Source of the DNA: Larimichthys crocea
Lineage: Eukaryota > Chordata > Actinopteri > Sciaenidae
Direction of reading: 5' to 3'
Assembly (NCBI RefSeq): GCF_000972845.2
Contig: NC_040016.1
Span: 13,226,701-13,290,700 of the forward strand
DNA: 64,000 nt
Shown: piece by piece, positions 1 through 13,449 of the stretch
How the letters are laid out: each line of letters begins with the position of its first letter
How positions within the stretch are numbered: the stretch's first letter is position 1
Position numbers and translations under genes: made by a program
Notes under the pieces: model-generated
Told to the model about the DNA's origin: nothing
The model's database searches: none
What the model saw: the letters and a program-made list of their open reading frames with translations, nothing else

Positions 1-3000
1 GCCAGCCCCTGACTAAAACAGTCCATAGCCTATCTCATTTAGGTAGTCTCAAAAGAGACAGAGTAAATGGTTCAGGAAAATGGGTTGAGAGGAAAGGCTC
101 TTTAGTTCTGCTCGCACATGACAAGAATGATATGAGGGGGCACAAATCTTAAGTAGTACGATCAGCCACACTTGAATAAAGTTGCATCGTTGCTATAAAC
201 GCATCTTGAAAACAAATGAAATCACATCCCTCCGTACGAGCTTTGTCAGTCCTAGTGTGTTTCTCTGCTGCAGTGAGAGCTGAGAGCTGGTTGACCCGGC
301 ACTTAGCTCTCAGACAGAGAAGTGAAAAGTGGGAGAGAGTGAAAATAGATTAATGGAAAGAAAAATGCAGAGAAAAAACAGTACTAGTTAGACAGGACAA
401 ACCTGCCAATCAACATATAATACTTTTGTTAGTACTTATGTCGAATGTATCCATTAGATAACCTTGTATGACTGCAAGGTTAGGCCTGTAAGATCAGGGG
501 TGGATTATGTACTTGGTTTTCATTTCCTCTCTTTTTTTCTGCAGATAACAGGTAGGGCTGGGTGATAATTTCATGTCTCTTCACACAATCATTCTGTGAC
601 AAAACTCTCTCTACTTTTGGAAAGTCTTATGATGTGCTCTTTGTAGATGTTAAATAGGACAACGTAAGTGCAGTGAAAGAAGGAATTTGAGGACGAGGGG
701 AAAAAGTAAATCTTTTTTTATATTCAAACCTGACACAAAACACTGTTTTTTTACACCGAGGGACCTGCATGGTGTTTGTTGTGGACAGTAGGTTAGACTT
801 CTGTGCCCCTCTGTTAGCCCTCTGCTTGCGTGGTACTGAGACAAGATTGTTCGGATCTAAAAACCGATCCATTTAATCCAACTTTCTCTGTCTCTGACTT
901 CTACTGTTACTAATCAAGTATTTTTGAGGATAATAATCAGGTAAATAGAAAAAAAAAGTTTACTTTAAATGGTTTGTTTTAAAAAGTAGCTGATACATAA
1001 TATTCATATTATTATGTTTACAATTGCTACAGTAATAAACTTAATAAAAACACCAGCATAATATAATCACTGGCATGACACTGTTTCACCAATATCTTAT
1101 ATCAGCAGGACCCATTTTAAAACTTGGTATTCGTGCCCCGTTTAGCAGCTAGCAGTCAATAGGTTACATTTTTGTAATAAGTAAACCAGCGGGGATAACC
1201 GATAACCGTGTGGGCAGCGTGGCCACAATGACCCAGAGTGTGGGTTAAGGATTCAAATTGGGTATTTTCACTTTCTTACAGCCTTTGTGTGTTCACTGTA
1301 GTATGTCTTATTTAGTACACCTTGCTTGTAGTACTCAAAATGTCCATGTTGGCCTACTGAATAGTCTGTTTTCTTGAGGCTTGGATCCGTTAAGGTGTTT
1401 AGTCACCGTCTGACATGAATGTGTCACCATTGCTCCAGCTTTTTCTAGACGCACCTTGACAAAGCAAACAACGTCATCCCAAAGGTGTGATGTTGGGAAT
1501 ATACGTTTGAAGTCGCTGTCATGTTGAGGAAACCTTGTCCTGGAAAAAGTAGCCAAGATGGGATGTACCCATTTAGCAATAATGTTTATGTAAGCCGTGG
1601 CATTCGGACAGTGCTCATTTGATACTAAGGGGCCTAATGCATGCCAAGAATTTATTCCCACCCCTCTCCCCATAGCAGCCTGGGCTGATGACATGAGGCA
1701 GAATGGATACATGCTGTCGACGCCAAATTGTTTCCCCGTCATCATCTTGTCACACTACAACCTGGAAAATCCTGGACAGGTTGAAGGTTTTCCACTCTTA
1801 AGTCATTCAGGCTTTGGCGATGATATGCCCTTTGTAGCGTCGTATTGTTAGTTAACAGGAAGGGAATCCACCACAGTCATCTACCACTGAAATCCAGCCT
1901 CTGTGAAGGACAAGAAATGACGAGTATAAATAAATTAATGGAGAAATAAATATTTAAATACACGAACAGACGAAAAATATCTGAATTTTGCTAGAAACGG
2001 CTGTTTTTGTATTTTTAAATGTATGTGTAGGTGTTGGATCATTCTGAGAGAACAAAATAAACTTTTTATACCAAAGAAATGTCTCTCCAAACCATCTCTG
2101 TTTAAAACATGGCTTCTGTCGTATTGATGAGTTGTATGTATTCACTAATGAAATAGAAGGGGAAGGGTATTTCATTTGAGAGTGATTGTACAAACAAAAA
2201 GGTAATAGTACCATGGCAGAGGTAGTGATATGTACAGGGAGGGGCTACTTCAAGCAGGTTGAGCGACAGATGGACAACACTGTAGGAAGTAGAGAGGCAA
2301 ACAGATAAACATATTGAGAGATAAAGATGGAAGATAAAGTAAAGAATGAGACAGCATTTCTCTTGCTGACTCTTTCAGGATTATTTTCAAACGGGTTTAG
2401 GTGGATATGTGGGAGATTCAGTTGCCTATGAAGGTGATTAGTACTTGTCTTGAGCTTCAGACTTGAGCCTTACTCAGTTAATATAAAGGGATCATACTAC
2501 TAGCAGTTATTAACTTGTATAAAAATTCAACCCTGTGTTCCTTTTTTAAAAATAAATAAACTAGGTCTGCAAATATCCTATAAATAACCTTTTTTTTTTA
2601 ATTATTATCCCAGACTTAAAGCGGTGTCTGCAAACAGCTTATCTAGTCTGTTTAACAGTCCAATAACCCAAAGGTAGTGAACGTACAGTGTTATGAAATA
2701 GAGAAGAGACCTTGCATTGGAGAAGAAGCTATAACCAGCAGCAGTATTTACTTGAAAAATAACAAACGGACAAACTTAGCTACTAAATAACAAATTTTAC
2801 CAGCTCCGAAATCTTTTACACTATGGATCGCTGAGAAAATAACAATAACAGTAGTAAAAAATAGTAAGACTTAACCACAGGCAAATGCATTTAATGTTAC
2901 AGCACTTCTGCGAGCAGTATTACATATTCTCACAGTCCTACACGTTGCATGCTGTTAGCCTCACGGTCTACCAAGGTTAATGTAACAGCACAGATGGCAC

Positions 3001-6000
3001 GTTGATTCAACGTAACACCTGGACACATTGCACTGACACACAGGATCAAAACAAGTGCTATTAGCCTAATACACACAGAAGCCCTGTCTTCTGCAGCGTG
3101 GCTGTTTGATGCCTCAGGGACACGTGAATCAGTCGGTAAACAAACATTTGAACTTCCTCAATGATTGTATGTGACATAAACTATGGATTGGCCAACAGCA
3201 TATATGTGGACATGAATAAACAGTGTGATGTTAACCCTTTATGCCTCAGGAAACCTGCTACTATTCTCATGCTTGACCGCTCAGGCACTATGGCTTTGTG
3301 TAGGTAGTCTGAAGTAATGCGGACGTGTTTGTGTTTGTGCAGATAAAGAAAGACGGAGATGGACTCTCGATGTCAATCTACCTATAGAAACTCAAATAGC
3401 TACTACGTTAAAGCACGCCTAGATGGATCCATACACTACCATCCAGTCATTGTGTGGGCACTTGCATGAAGCCATTAAGTTTGTCCTACTTTCAAAAGAA
3501 GACTCTGTATTTTATATGCTCGCTGCACTGCAGCTCCCGTGTTGGTACTCAGATTTAGTTTGAAAGCATTTCTCTGCTTCCATAACACAAAGAAAAACAA
3601 GCCAGTAACCAGCTGTTTGGCATACAGTAGAGTTTTGTGTCCTATTGAGTCATATGACATGTAGAGTAACTTTATTATGCAATTAGTTGCAGTGCCCTCT
3701 GGAGTACAAATGCTAGAGTCACAAAGATAAGTGAGTGATGTTTCCAGCTGCTATAAGGAGCAGTGTTTTGATATAAAGAGCAGCTGCCTTAGTGTCCTGA
3801 GGTGGTATATGTGTGTGTGGAAAGTGACCCTGACAACTCATCCATGAGTGAGTCAGATCTGCACACATGTATGTGATCAGAAGGATGGAAGCCCGAACAT
3901 TTTATGTTTATCTACAGTTGGATTTTTATCAGTAGCGTGCATTTGATCCTGGGGTAACAGTGAAGGATGTAACACTAAGGACAGTCTCACAGCTGATAAC
4001 CACGATAAAGGCCGCAGCCTCCCTCGGCTGGCATTTAAAGCCTGTGTGAATCACACATTCTATGTCAGACAGGCAGATTGTCTTTGCTCTGCGAATCTTT
4101 AGTGTTTTCTGTCATTTCAGTGGCACAGTATGGAGCCCAGCTGGACCTGACTTATCTTAATTGTCTGAGGCTGCCAACAGTTTTTGTATGTGTGGACATA
4201 ATTCTGTTGTTTACTCTAAAATCTATTTTCTGTCATTAGGGATGTGTCCTAAACACCAATCCATATCCTCTGTGGGCTGTGATGGTATAGATATTTGTTT
4301 CTGTCTATGGTAATAAGACTATAGGACCCCTCACTTATCAACAGTAACAGTGTCCATATTTTTTATGTATTTAGCATTCAGTAATCGTCGTAGTAATTAG
4401 TCGTTGACTAAGGTTAAAGTCTGTGTAGGGTAAGAATAAATATGTGTTCTGAGTTTGTCAGACCAAAGACAAAAGTGTTATTAACCACCCAGCCAAATTC
4501 AAATGATTAAAAATATCGACAACTTTATGAAATTAGGGTAAAAATGATTCTCAGCTGCAGGGCTGTGGGGGCGTGTCCGCTGAATCCACTGAAGCCACGT
4601 CCACTCATGGGAGCAGTCAAGCAGCAACGTTGAAGCGACTGAAACGTGTCAGATGAGTTCAGAAAATGACACGACTAACTTTGAAACATTCTAAGCGAGA
4701 TAAATGAATCTCTATCTCTCTGCTAGGGGTGCAGGTGAAAAAATGGTGAAAAACAGTTTTAACCTCTAACTCCACATTTCAGTAGTCTATCGTTCAAAGT
4801 CTTTTCAAATGTTTGCAGCAATTATTTTCCAACATATTTAATGTATTTTGAAAGAAAAAACTCTGAATTGCCTTTACACAGACTTTAAATGGTTGGCCAA
4901 GACCAGTCCAAGCATTTAGGAACAATAACTGTGGCTTACATAGGCATAGGCATACATAGAATTATAGAATCCGTCAGCATGGACACATATTGAATTTAAA
5001 AGAGGTTTTCCAGCTGCAGTTCTGTACGTTAGCAAAATGTTGCTGAAGTAGACACAGAGCTATATACCAACCCAACAGCAGCTGTGCCAATGTTGCTTGC
5101 TAATGCATACGTATATATTCTTAATTGTAGGTGCTAGCCTCTGTTTATTTATTTCGGGATGTACTTAATGGAGTGCAAGCAGGTGTTTCTTTTTCTTTCT
5201 TTTTTCTTTTCTTTTTTGCGGCTGACGTACCTGCTCCAAACAAAGAAAGAAAACTGAAACGTGATGTGGCTTTATGTAGAAACAATCCTGAATGGTTTAA
5301 CTATGACGGTTTGTGGTGACAATGCTGCTTTCATCTGTTGTTCCTATTTTGTGAAGGAAAACACAGAACTAATAAAATATAATGAAGCAACGGCACGTTT
5401 GTAGCCTTAGAAACATGCGTTTGTAGTGCTGGCTTTTCCTCTGTGGTAACTACAGTGACAGCAAATGCTAGAATGAGAGTTCATGCATCAAAGATATGAA
5501 CCAAACACAGGAGTTTGCTCGAGTGGCTGTTAAATTACCTGCACAAACCTCCATATAATCAGTATGCTGGTTTTTGGAGTGAATGTGCATGCAGTTTATG
5601 TACAGTATGTTCTGTGTGTGACTGAGTGCATTGGTCATCCTTGTCAACATTACCACATTGAGTGGGCAAAGTACCATGGACTGTGTGAGTGAGAACTGTG
5701 GGTGAGTGGGTGGATATACTGTATGTGTAATTTGCCAGTTTGTCACAAAGTCTCAGTTTAATACCGTGATACACTGACAGCCTATGTAGGGGGCGCTGTG
5801 GTACAGAGGAAACGAGAAGTTCAGGATCTCTGAGGGAGGAACGCGTTATCTCAGGTGGGCGCTGTGATGTTGTGTTTTCTCCTTTTTTCAATGTGCTTTC
5901 ACACATTCATCCAACGCTTTCCTGCTCTTATCATTTGCCCTCCTTTTTCCTCTCATGCACATTTTAGTTATTACGATAATACCGATCTTTCATCATTCAT

Positions 6001-6276
6001 TGTAGACAAACAGACTTTAGACTTTTAATCGGAAGAAATTTAATTAGATAAAATGTTCCGATCTTTAACAAAATGAAGGATGTCCGGTGTGTTTTTCTTT
6101 GATCCGAACAGTGCGTGCTGGGATATTCTCTACATGTTGTGACCAAGAATGGGAATAAACGGGTTAAAGCATTTGGTGGCTGGAGCGGGTTTTATTACCT
6201 TATCTTTAAGATTCTTACAGAGAAGAAACAGCAGTGTTTTCTTTTATTGTGTATATTGGAGGAACTTTAATTCATA

Positions 6277-6420
6277 GTCCACTCGGACGCATAACCGACT
6301 ACTTATGACCGAGGGTCTAAGGACAGAGGGTGTCACTCCCTGTACAGATCGTAAATCCCTCCCAGGCAAATGTACTTTGTGACTTTGGGCTATACAAATA
6401 CAAAATTTGATTTGATTTAT
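6277..6420. repeat. fish interspersed repeat fragment (SINE or LINE 3'-tail type)
   Basis: The stretch reads from GACAGAGGGTGTCACTCCC through TGTACAGATCGTAAA and GGGCTATACAAATA to a TTTGATTTGATTTA tail. I recognise this pattern as a common teleost interspersed repeat with a short tandem tail. The exact family is not resolved. Confidence 0.5.
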
Positions 6421-7385
6421 GACTGAAGCTTCAAACCTAAAGCACAAGGACGGTGTCAGTATGAAGAGAAGCTTCACAGTTGCAGAGGAGTGGGGTGCTC
6501 TCCTTCCTGTGTGACACTCAACCATACTAACACCATAACAGGACTTGAACTGAGATGTGTGAAAGCACATTTGCAGCAGTTTCATGAGTTGGTACATAAG
6601 TGAGTGCAGATATGTCATTGAAATATCACCTCCTCCTTACACTTTTTCACTTCCTCATTGACCTTGCACTAGTTCTAATGACACACAGAGGAATAGGAAA
6701 AGCATGTCTTGTTCCAGTAAAGCGACAGCAGGATGCTGCACTGAGACCATCGTATTACTTTAAGGTCACAGGGTTATACCACAGCTATACCAGTTTTCTC
6801 CAGTAAGAACCCGTTTATTAACTCATTCTTAGTTACTTTCACTAACCGTGTCAAATGAAATGTTTTTAAGAAATCTATTAGAGACATTTCTACCTCTTGT
6901 AGTGCAGTAACCCTCTGTCTAAACACAGAACGTCTAAAAAGAGTGCAGAACGAAGCTTGTTTAATATTTCATGTTTAGAGTGGCCTAACATATTGTTAAT
7001 GGCAAATCGCAAGCTAGACATTGTTTGGCTGTCTTAATGCAGTCATAGGGTTTATTTAGATTTGCATTGGTTTGACTTGTGTGGAATTCAAAACACATTT
7101 TACTTACTGTTTGATCAACGATGATTCATTTCCAGACAAGCTTTTTTTTTTTGGAGAAAGCCTTGTGAAATCTAAGCATGCTTGTGACCAGAGTGTCAAA
7201 TGTTACCACAGGACATGAGAGGAGGGAAGTGAAGGTCTGAGATGGAGAAAGAGATCACAGTGGGAGAAGTGATGCATAGCACTGCTGTTTTGCAGCACAG
7301 GGCCTCCCTGGACCAGCCTGCTCTCTAGTGCCTACTCAGCTTTTTCCTCGCAATGTCTTCTCAACTGCAGTTTTCTCTTCTCTCC

Positions 7386-7407
7386 TCATCCTCCTCCTCC
7401 TCCTCTT
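7386..7407. repeat. TCC-rich microsatellite
   Basis: Imperfect TCC trinucleotide run in upstream noncoding sequence. Confidence 0.7.
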
Positions 7408-8078
7408 CCTTTTCCAATTTCTTGTTTTCAGGCAGTGTTTATTTTTTTGTTACTTTTTCTCTCCTACTCCTCAGAGGGTGTGTGTCGGCTGCTAGTCGCC
7501 GCAGGCTGCTTCTCCTGGGGCCACTCAGAATCTGTTCAAAGAGCCGTCAGCCACTTACTGCATTTGTACCAGATTTCATTAAGAACTCTGGACCATACTC
7601 TCTATGTTTTCCCCGTCCGTTAGAAACAGCATCCATCAAAGTGGCACGGTAGCACCCTGAGGGGGAAGATTGAATTCTGTCTGGCTGGAAAATACAATAC
7701 GAGGTATCAAGGGCTTGTATATGTGAAGACATTTGGAAGATACATAAAAAACCTTCTGAATTATTGAACAGTCTATTTAAATGATAAGTGTAATTGTATA
7801 AATAAAAGACCAGCAGTACAGGCTGAGTATTTAATGACTTTTATCTGCTGCAATGGCTGTCTGCCATCTGCACTCACTACACGATAAGCTAAACCCAGAT
7901 CATTTAAATACCACCCCTAGATATAATGTCTGTGTTTATGGTTATTGTTGCATCACCACAGCAACCTCCCTGACAAACACAGACATGGGTATGCTGTTAG
8001 ATTAGGGCAAAATGTCACTGGGAATTTATTTAGGCCTGTTACCAGTCTGTTAGGACAAACCTAGCGAGAACCCACAGC

Positions 8079-8160
8079 TCCATCCATCAGTTATAGAAAC
8101 GTTAAAACCACTACGCTTTGTGGACACAGCTGATGCGGTATTAAGTAGAAATATTAAAAC
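8079..8160. repeat. dispersed repeat, copy A
   Basis: Shares TCCATCCATCA, AGAAAC(G/A)TTAAAAC, CAGAGCTGATGC-like and AGTAGAAATATTA blocks, in the same order and spacing, with 11380-11460. Orientation is direct. The family is unknown. Confidence 0.6.
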
Positions 8161-11100
8161 ACAAGGCCATTAGATTTGTTGCTCTGATGTGCACAGAAAT
8201 ACTGTAGTTGGCTGCCATGCAGATATACTGCAAAAAAAATACTGTACCACTGGTATTAATACAGTTTTACTGATCTGCTGCTGTCCTCTTCATCCTCCCT
8301 AATGATGTCTGGATGTATTAATATGTACTTTTGCCACTCTGTCAAGCTCTGCTTTTACATCATGCTTTCTGCTCACCTGTGCACGACTAAATATTGAAGT
8401 CCACTGTACATCCTGCTCATGCTCATGTGTCATTACATGTGCAGTGATGCGGATAGAGCTGTTGTACTTGGACAAGGATAAAAAAAACAACAAAAAAAAC
8501 AAAAAAAAACAGGGCAGGCTATGCGTACTGAAAGGATGTTAATGAAATCTGGGATGTGAAGCAGAGAGAAAGCGACTGGAACTGGAAGGATTTTCCAGGC
8601 ATGCCTACGTTTCTGAAAGGCTGCATGCAGTTATGATTTTAACAGGCACAGAGACCTACGAGAGAGGCAGGGGCACCCAGTTCATCTGTGATGCTTCAGG
8701 GTGTGTGGGGAGTGGTCCTAAAGCACTACCTGTCTAACAGGATCGAGCACATGGTAAAAGAGGTCAGTTTAACACCATGATCTAACCTAAAGATTTTTCA
8801 GCCCTTGTCTGGTCTCTGTGGACACTTGCAGTTCAAATACCTCATGCCAAGTGCAGGAGTGTGAAGCCGGCACACTTGTCTCTCCGCCCCTCATTTTCTT
8901 TGTCTTTTCATTTGTCTTTGGTGTGCAGAGGGAGCGCTGGGATGAACCCAGAACAAGAGAAAGATGGTTTCATATTTCTACTGCAGTGTGCTGCTCTGTG
9001 CTCCCGGTTCACTGCAGCATGTTCTCTCCCCGCAGTGCCAGCAAGGGCTTCATTTCAGCTTCACAGGCCCAAGTTAGTCCGTACAGTCCGTCACCGACCT
9101 CGCTCGTGATATCATTCTTTCCGTGTTTCCAGATGGGCCCGTAAACCTGACGTGTGTTTGTAATGGATAGCGTTGCTTGTGCAGCAGCATGTTTTAATGT
9201 TGGGGAATCACTATCAGTCAGCACATCAGCATAAAGGAAAATGTTGAGCAAGAACATACAGCGTGCTGATTCATTTTCACGCTGTCAGTGATACAGGCAA
9301 TCTGGGACCATACATCTCATACAGTATAATAACCACTTAGAGTGTGATATGAAAAGGGCCGGATCAAAATGTGCAAAATATAACAGCATTACTTCAGTGT
9401 ACAATGCCCTACATTAGACCTTTGATGCTGAACTCTAATCTATGTAGACGCAGTCATGGCAGCTGATGACGGGCATGGCTTAAAGTTTGACCATAATATC
9501 TCGTAAACCTCTGTGTGTAAAACAGCTGCAGCTGTCTTTAATGATTCCTGACAGCTTCAGTGCTTCAGTTGCGCTTTTAACTTCCCTTAACCGGGGGGGA
9601 GGAGGATTTGTATCAGAAGTTTGCTGTATAAATAGGCTATTTATGCAAATTGCTGTTAGCTTTTTTTTTTTCTCCCTCTGTTGGCAGCCAGTGACCTGCG
9701 CCGTTTCTGTAATCAAGGGCCCTCCACAGCTTAACAGAGAGGACACAATTTCCGAAACCTCAAACTGTGGGATGATGAAAGTAAAGACGACGAGCTGACA
9801 TGGATTCACATCTTTACATGGTTTTGACTTTGATCCTTTGATGAATCTCTCCAAAGAAGAGATTTCCGTCTGAGTCCTCTTTGTTGCCTGAAGGAGAACG
9901 AGGTTAGGTTAGCGTCTCGCTCTCTCTCTTTGCCTCACTGAACTCCCATGTAGGATATCCCCGGCAGTTCTCGTCTGTTAGCCTGTCTCTCTCTCTTTTG
10001 TGGCCATCTGCTCGGGTCCGTGTGCGTTTTCTGCAGCTGCCAACATACTACACAACACCGTACCATGCTGTGCTTTCCAGGCCAGTATCGCCTGCCTGCT
10101 TGCCTTGCTCACGTAAGCCCTGTCTCAAGAGGGGATTCACTCAGGCTGGGTGTAGGTGGATTTATCGATGGAAAGCATGGAGAGCAGCCGTTTCTGACTC
10201 AGTTTTGCATTTTGTTTGGAAGAGACTGAGATGTATGAGACAAGCTTAACAGAAACTATGGAAATGCATGTTTTTCATGACTCCAGCTCATCATCTTTCT
10301 TCTTTGACCAGCACCCCTCTTCAGCTGTAATGTGTTAAGTCTAAACTATAAATCCATTTTATCCTGAGGGGATCTTTGGAGTTTTTGAATCCGATACTGA
10401 ACTTTTGACAGTTACAAGAATACTTAAAATAATTATATGAAGTGTTTTCTTAAATTAATGTAATGAGTGGTAAATTAGATTTTTATTAAAACATTGGCTA
10501 ATATTATTGTGATAATTGACTGAAAATTGAAATGAATTCACACATGGTGTCAATTAATTGTCAAAAATTGTATATACTTCTTGTATTGTATATAAGATTG
10601 TGATATACAAGTTGGTAACCAATAACCAGATAATTCTTATTGAGATACTATATTGTTAGTTTCCTTAAATGATCATCATGATAAAGAAAAGTAAAAAAGT
10701 TCAATAACAAAAACAGGAAGCCTCTTCTCCGGAGTTTGAACAAATGTTTTAACACCTAAAATGTTATTTTTGTCTGTATAAAGCAGACAGCGGACAAGGT
10801 GACATATTCTGTGTATGATGGAGCACTAATGAGTTATTAAAAGTTCTCCTTTGTGTCTCCAGTCTCTGTATCACAGGGATGGTTTGTGTTATTTGTACAT
10901 ATCTAAGAAGTAAAATATGTTTCAAGGACAAAAAGGGTCATAAATTATTGATGCAGCTCGCTAATTCTCATGTAATTCTGATTCTGATCAGTGTTGAGTA
11001 AAATAATTAGCAGGTTATCTTTATGTAAAATATGATTATGTGCATCCCTTGGGTAAAAAATAGGGAAGAAAGTGCAGATATTATGTCTCTTTTTTTTATT

Positions 11101-11379
11101 TAGGTGAGTAAAATCAATATCACATCACTATGTGCTGTATTGCAGTTGTAAACATACTTAGAAAACCCATAACTCTCAATGCTTCAGGCCACGTCCACAT
11201 CAACAATAACGCTGTATATAGAAAACGCAAGGGGCTCAATTGGTGTGGGCGTGTTGCTACTTCCTACAGTGTATCCAGTGAAATGGATAAAATCCAAAGC
11301 AGGAAGTCCTTTTTGAAGGCTCATCAGATGCCTGGACACTTAGTGATCCCTCTCTACCTGATAAATCAAAAAAGAAATC

Positions 11380-11460
11380 CATCCATCACTTAAAGAAACA
11401 TTAAAACATCCACTCTGCATAGTCAGAGCTGATGCAGTATTTAGTAGAAATATTATAGAT
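11380..11460. repeat. dispersed repeat, copy B
   Basis: Partner of the copy near 8079, in the same orientation and imperfect. It leads directly into the 42-bp tandem duplication at 11493. Confidence 0.6.
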
Positions 11461-11492
11461 TGGCTACAGCTATTAGACATGTTTAAGCAGTT

Positions 11493-11576
11493 ATAGGATG
11501 GCTGTGCCCTAATATCAGCTATTTTCTGTCTATAATAGGATGGCTGTGCCCTAATATCAGCTATTTTCTGTCTATA
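11493..11576. repeat. 42-bp tandem duplication
   Basis: Two adjacent identical 42-bp units beginning ATAGGATGGCTGTGCCCTAA and ending TTTTCTGTCTATA. Perfect identity suggests a recent event or an assembly echo. Confidence 0.9.
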
Positions 11577-11746
11577 CTTTTCTTTGTGCTTCATGTCTCT
11601 CTTTCTTTCTCTCCCTCTCTCTCTTGCCGTCTCTCTCTGTCTGCAGTTTAATCTGCAAAGTGCACCTTGGACCATTAGTGCAGTAAATCCGAGCCCTCTA
11701 ACTTGAGCCAGGATGATTCTGTAGTGTACCGCATTGCTGCAGTCGT

Positions 11747-11781
11747 CAGCAGCAGCAGCAGGAGCAGCAGCAGCAGCAGCA
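11747..11781. repeat. CAG trinucleotide repeat
   Basis: About eleven CAG/AGC units with one GGAG interruption. No coding frame with other support spans it. Confidence 0.85.
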
Positions 11782-13433
11782 TCCTCTCAAACTGCAACTC
11801 ACTACAGGCATCTCAGCGAGACTGGTGCATTGCTCTACAATTTGCTACAGATGGTGATCAGATGTAAACGAGAAATGATTTGTGCAGCATCTAAATAGGT
11901 TAAAACAGCTGATCAACTCTTGCAGTAAAACTGCAGAGAGAGCAAAAAGAGGAGTGCCCCATGTGGTAGTTTTCCTAATTTCTGCAACCATGCACCAATT
12001 AGACAGGTCAGGGCGTCATTCGGCTGTTCACTTAAAAATCACTTTACTGTACGATTATGCTTTTGTGATGTCATGCTAAAATCTTGGATGTTCACCTGAT
12101 AGATGTAGTTTTCAACTGTAACTGCAACACACATCTGCATGTGTTATATGTTATTGTGTTGGTGAATTTTATTGTGTCTGACCTGTTAAAATCACCTGTG
12201 TCTTCTGTTTACATCAGTATGATGTCTTTACAGTGAAACCTTTTTATATTGTAAGTGGTGCTGCAGGAATTGGTGATAGGGCAACTGGAGTGTGTGATTA
12301 AGTTATTTGATAGTTTGGGTTAAGTTTCTGGTTGCACTTAATCTGTAGTTAGACTTTCTGTGTGACAAATGAAGGTGCCGACACTTCTTCTCCTGATAGT
12401 GATGAAACAGACTGTTATTTATTCCCTTTCTGCACAATCAGTTAATGTAAGATCAAAGCTACTTTTTTGTGGTCACTCTTCTTTTGGGACTTGCTCTCTT
12501 TTATCCTGAACATGTTCTTACTCACCTATGGTTGTTCTGAAATTCAGTACCCGGCTTAATAGCTGAAAAACCTTCATCAAAGGACAGAACTGTTTTTCTG
12601 TTTTACTGTCCTTGCTCTTGTTTGCATCACAGCTCATGATAATTCTATACAGATTTGTTCATTAATACCAAATGCAGTATTATATTTCCTATAGCCCGGG
12701 TCTGTAAAACGGCATGAAATTGTGTTGAATAACCGTCACATTTCCTGAATTTGAAAGATGATTTATCTTGGTTGTTGTCAAACCAGCAATCCAACATTAA
12801 AAGTAATTCAGTTTATTAAAACATAAGACAAATAAAAGCAGCTCATCTTAAATAGATTTGAGGTATTTAGGCTCTAAAAGAAAGTATGCTGTCATAGCCT
12901 TCCTCACCCAGCCCACAGTGTCCTGTGATCCACATCAGTGGCAGATAATCCTGCTGTGCTGTGCTGTGCTGTGTAGTAGATATACTACTATGCTTTTTAC
13001 CCATCTGGGTCATGGCATCATCATTGCCTGATAGCAGGTATGACTAGTGTCCCGTCGTGGCATGATTAAAATGAAGTGAGCACGGAGCGTTAAATGAGTC
13101 CTTGGGAACATGGGACACCCTATTCGCTTCTTGCCAAACTGATGACAGGAGAAAGTCACCTTCATGTTATCATTACGATGTCAGTTACGAGCCATGACTC
13201 ACGTGAGTGCAGCCACTGGTGAAATAGGGTAGCATGGTGCTGCTCGGCTCACGGATTTGTCAGGGTGACATAGATGCCACTCTGCGGCTCTCTTAGATTT
13301 TATCCACTACAGTAAACTGGGCTAAAACATCAGCAGTGCCGCTCCCCTCTCTCTCAGGCCACGGTGTTGACTTGAAACGCTCCGATGAGGTATTGTAAAC
13401 GTGTGTTACTGGCATCCGTGCATACCTAAGTCA

Positions 13434-13449
13434 CCCACCCACCCACCCA
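13434..13449. repeat. CACC tetranucleotide repeat
   Basis: Short run of four CACC units in noncoding sequence. Confidence 0.7.

Noticed and set aside
5468..5906. Minus-strand ORFs of 92 and 115 residues with many His/Thr/Ser residues
   Set aside because: Low-complexity GT/CA-type sequence with two overlapping frames open; no family resemblance.
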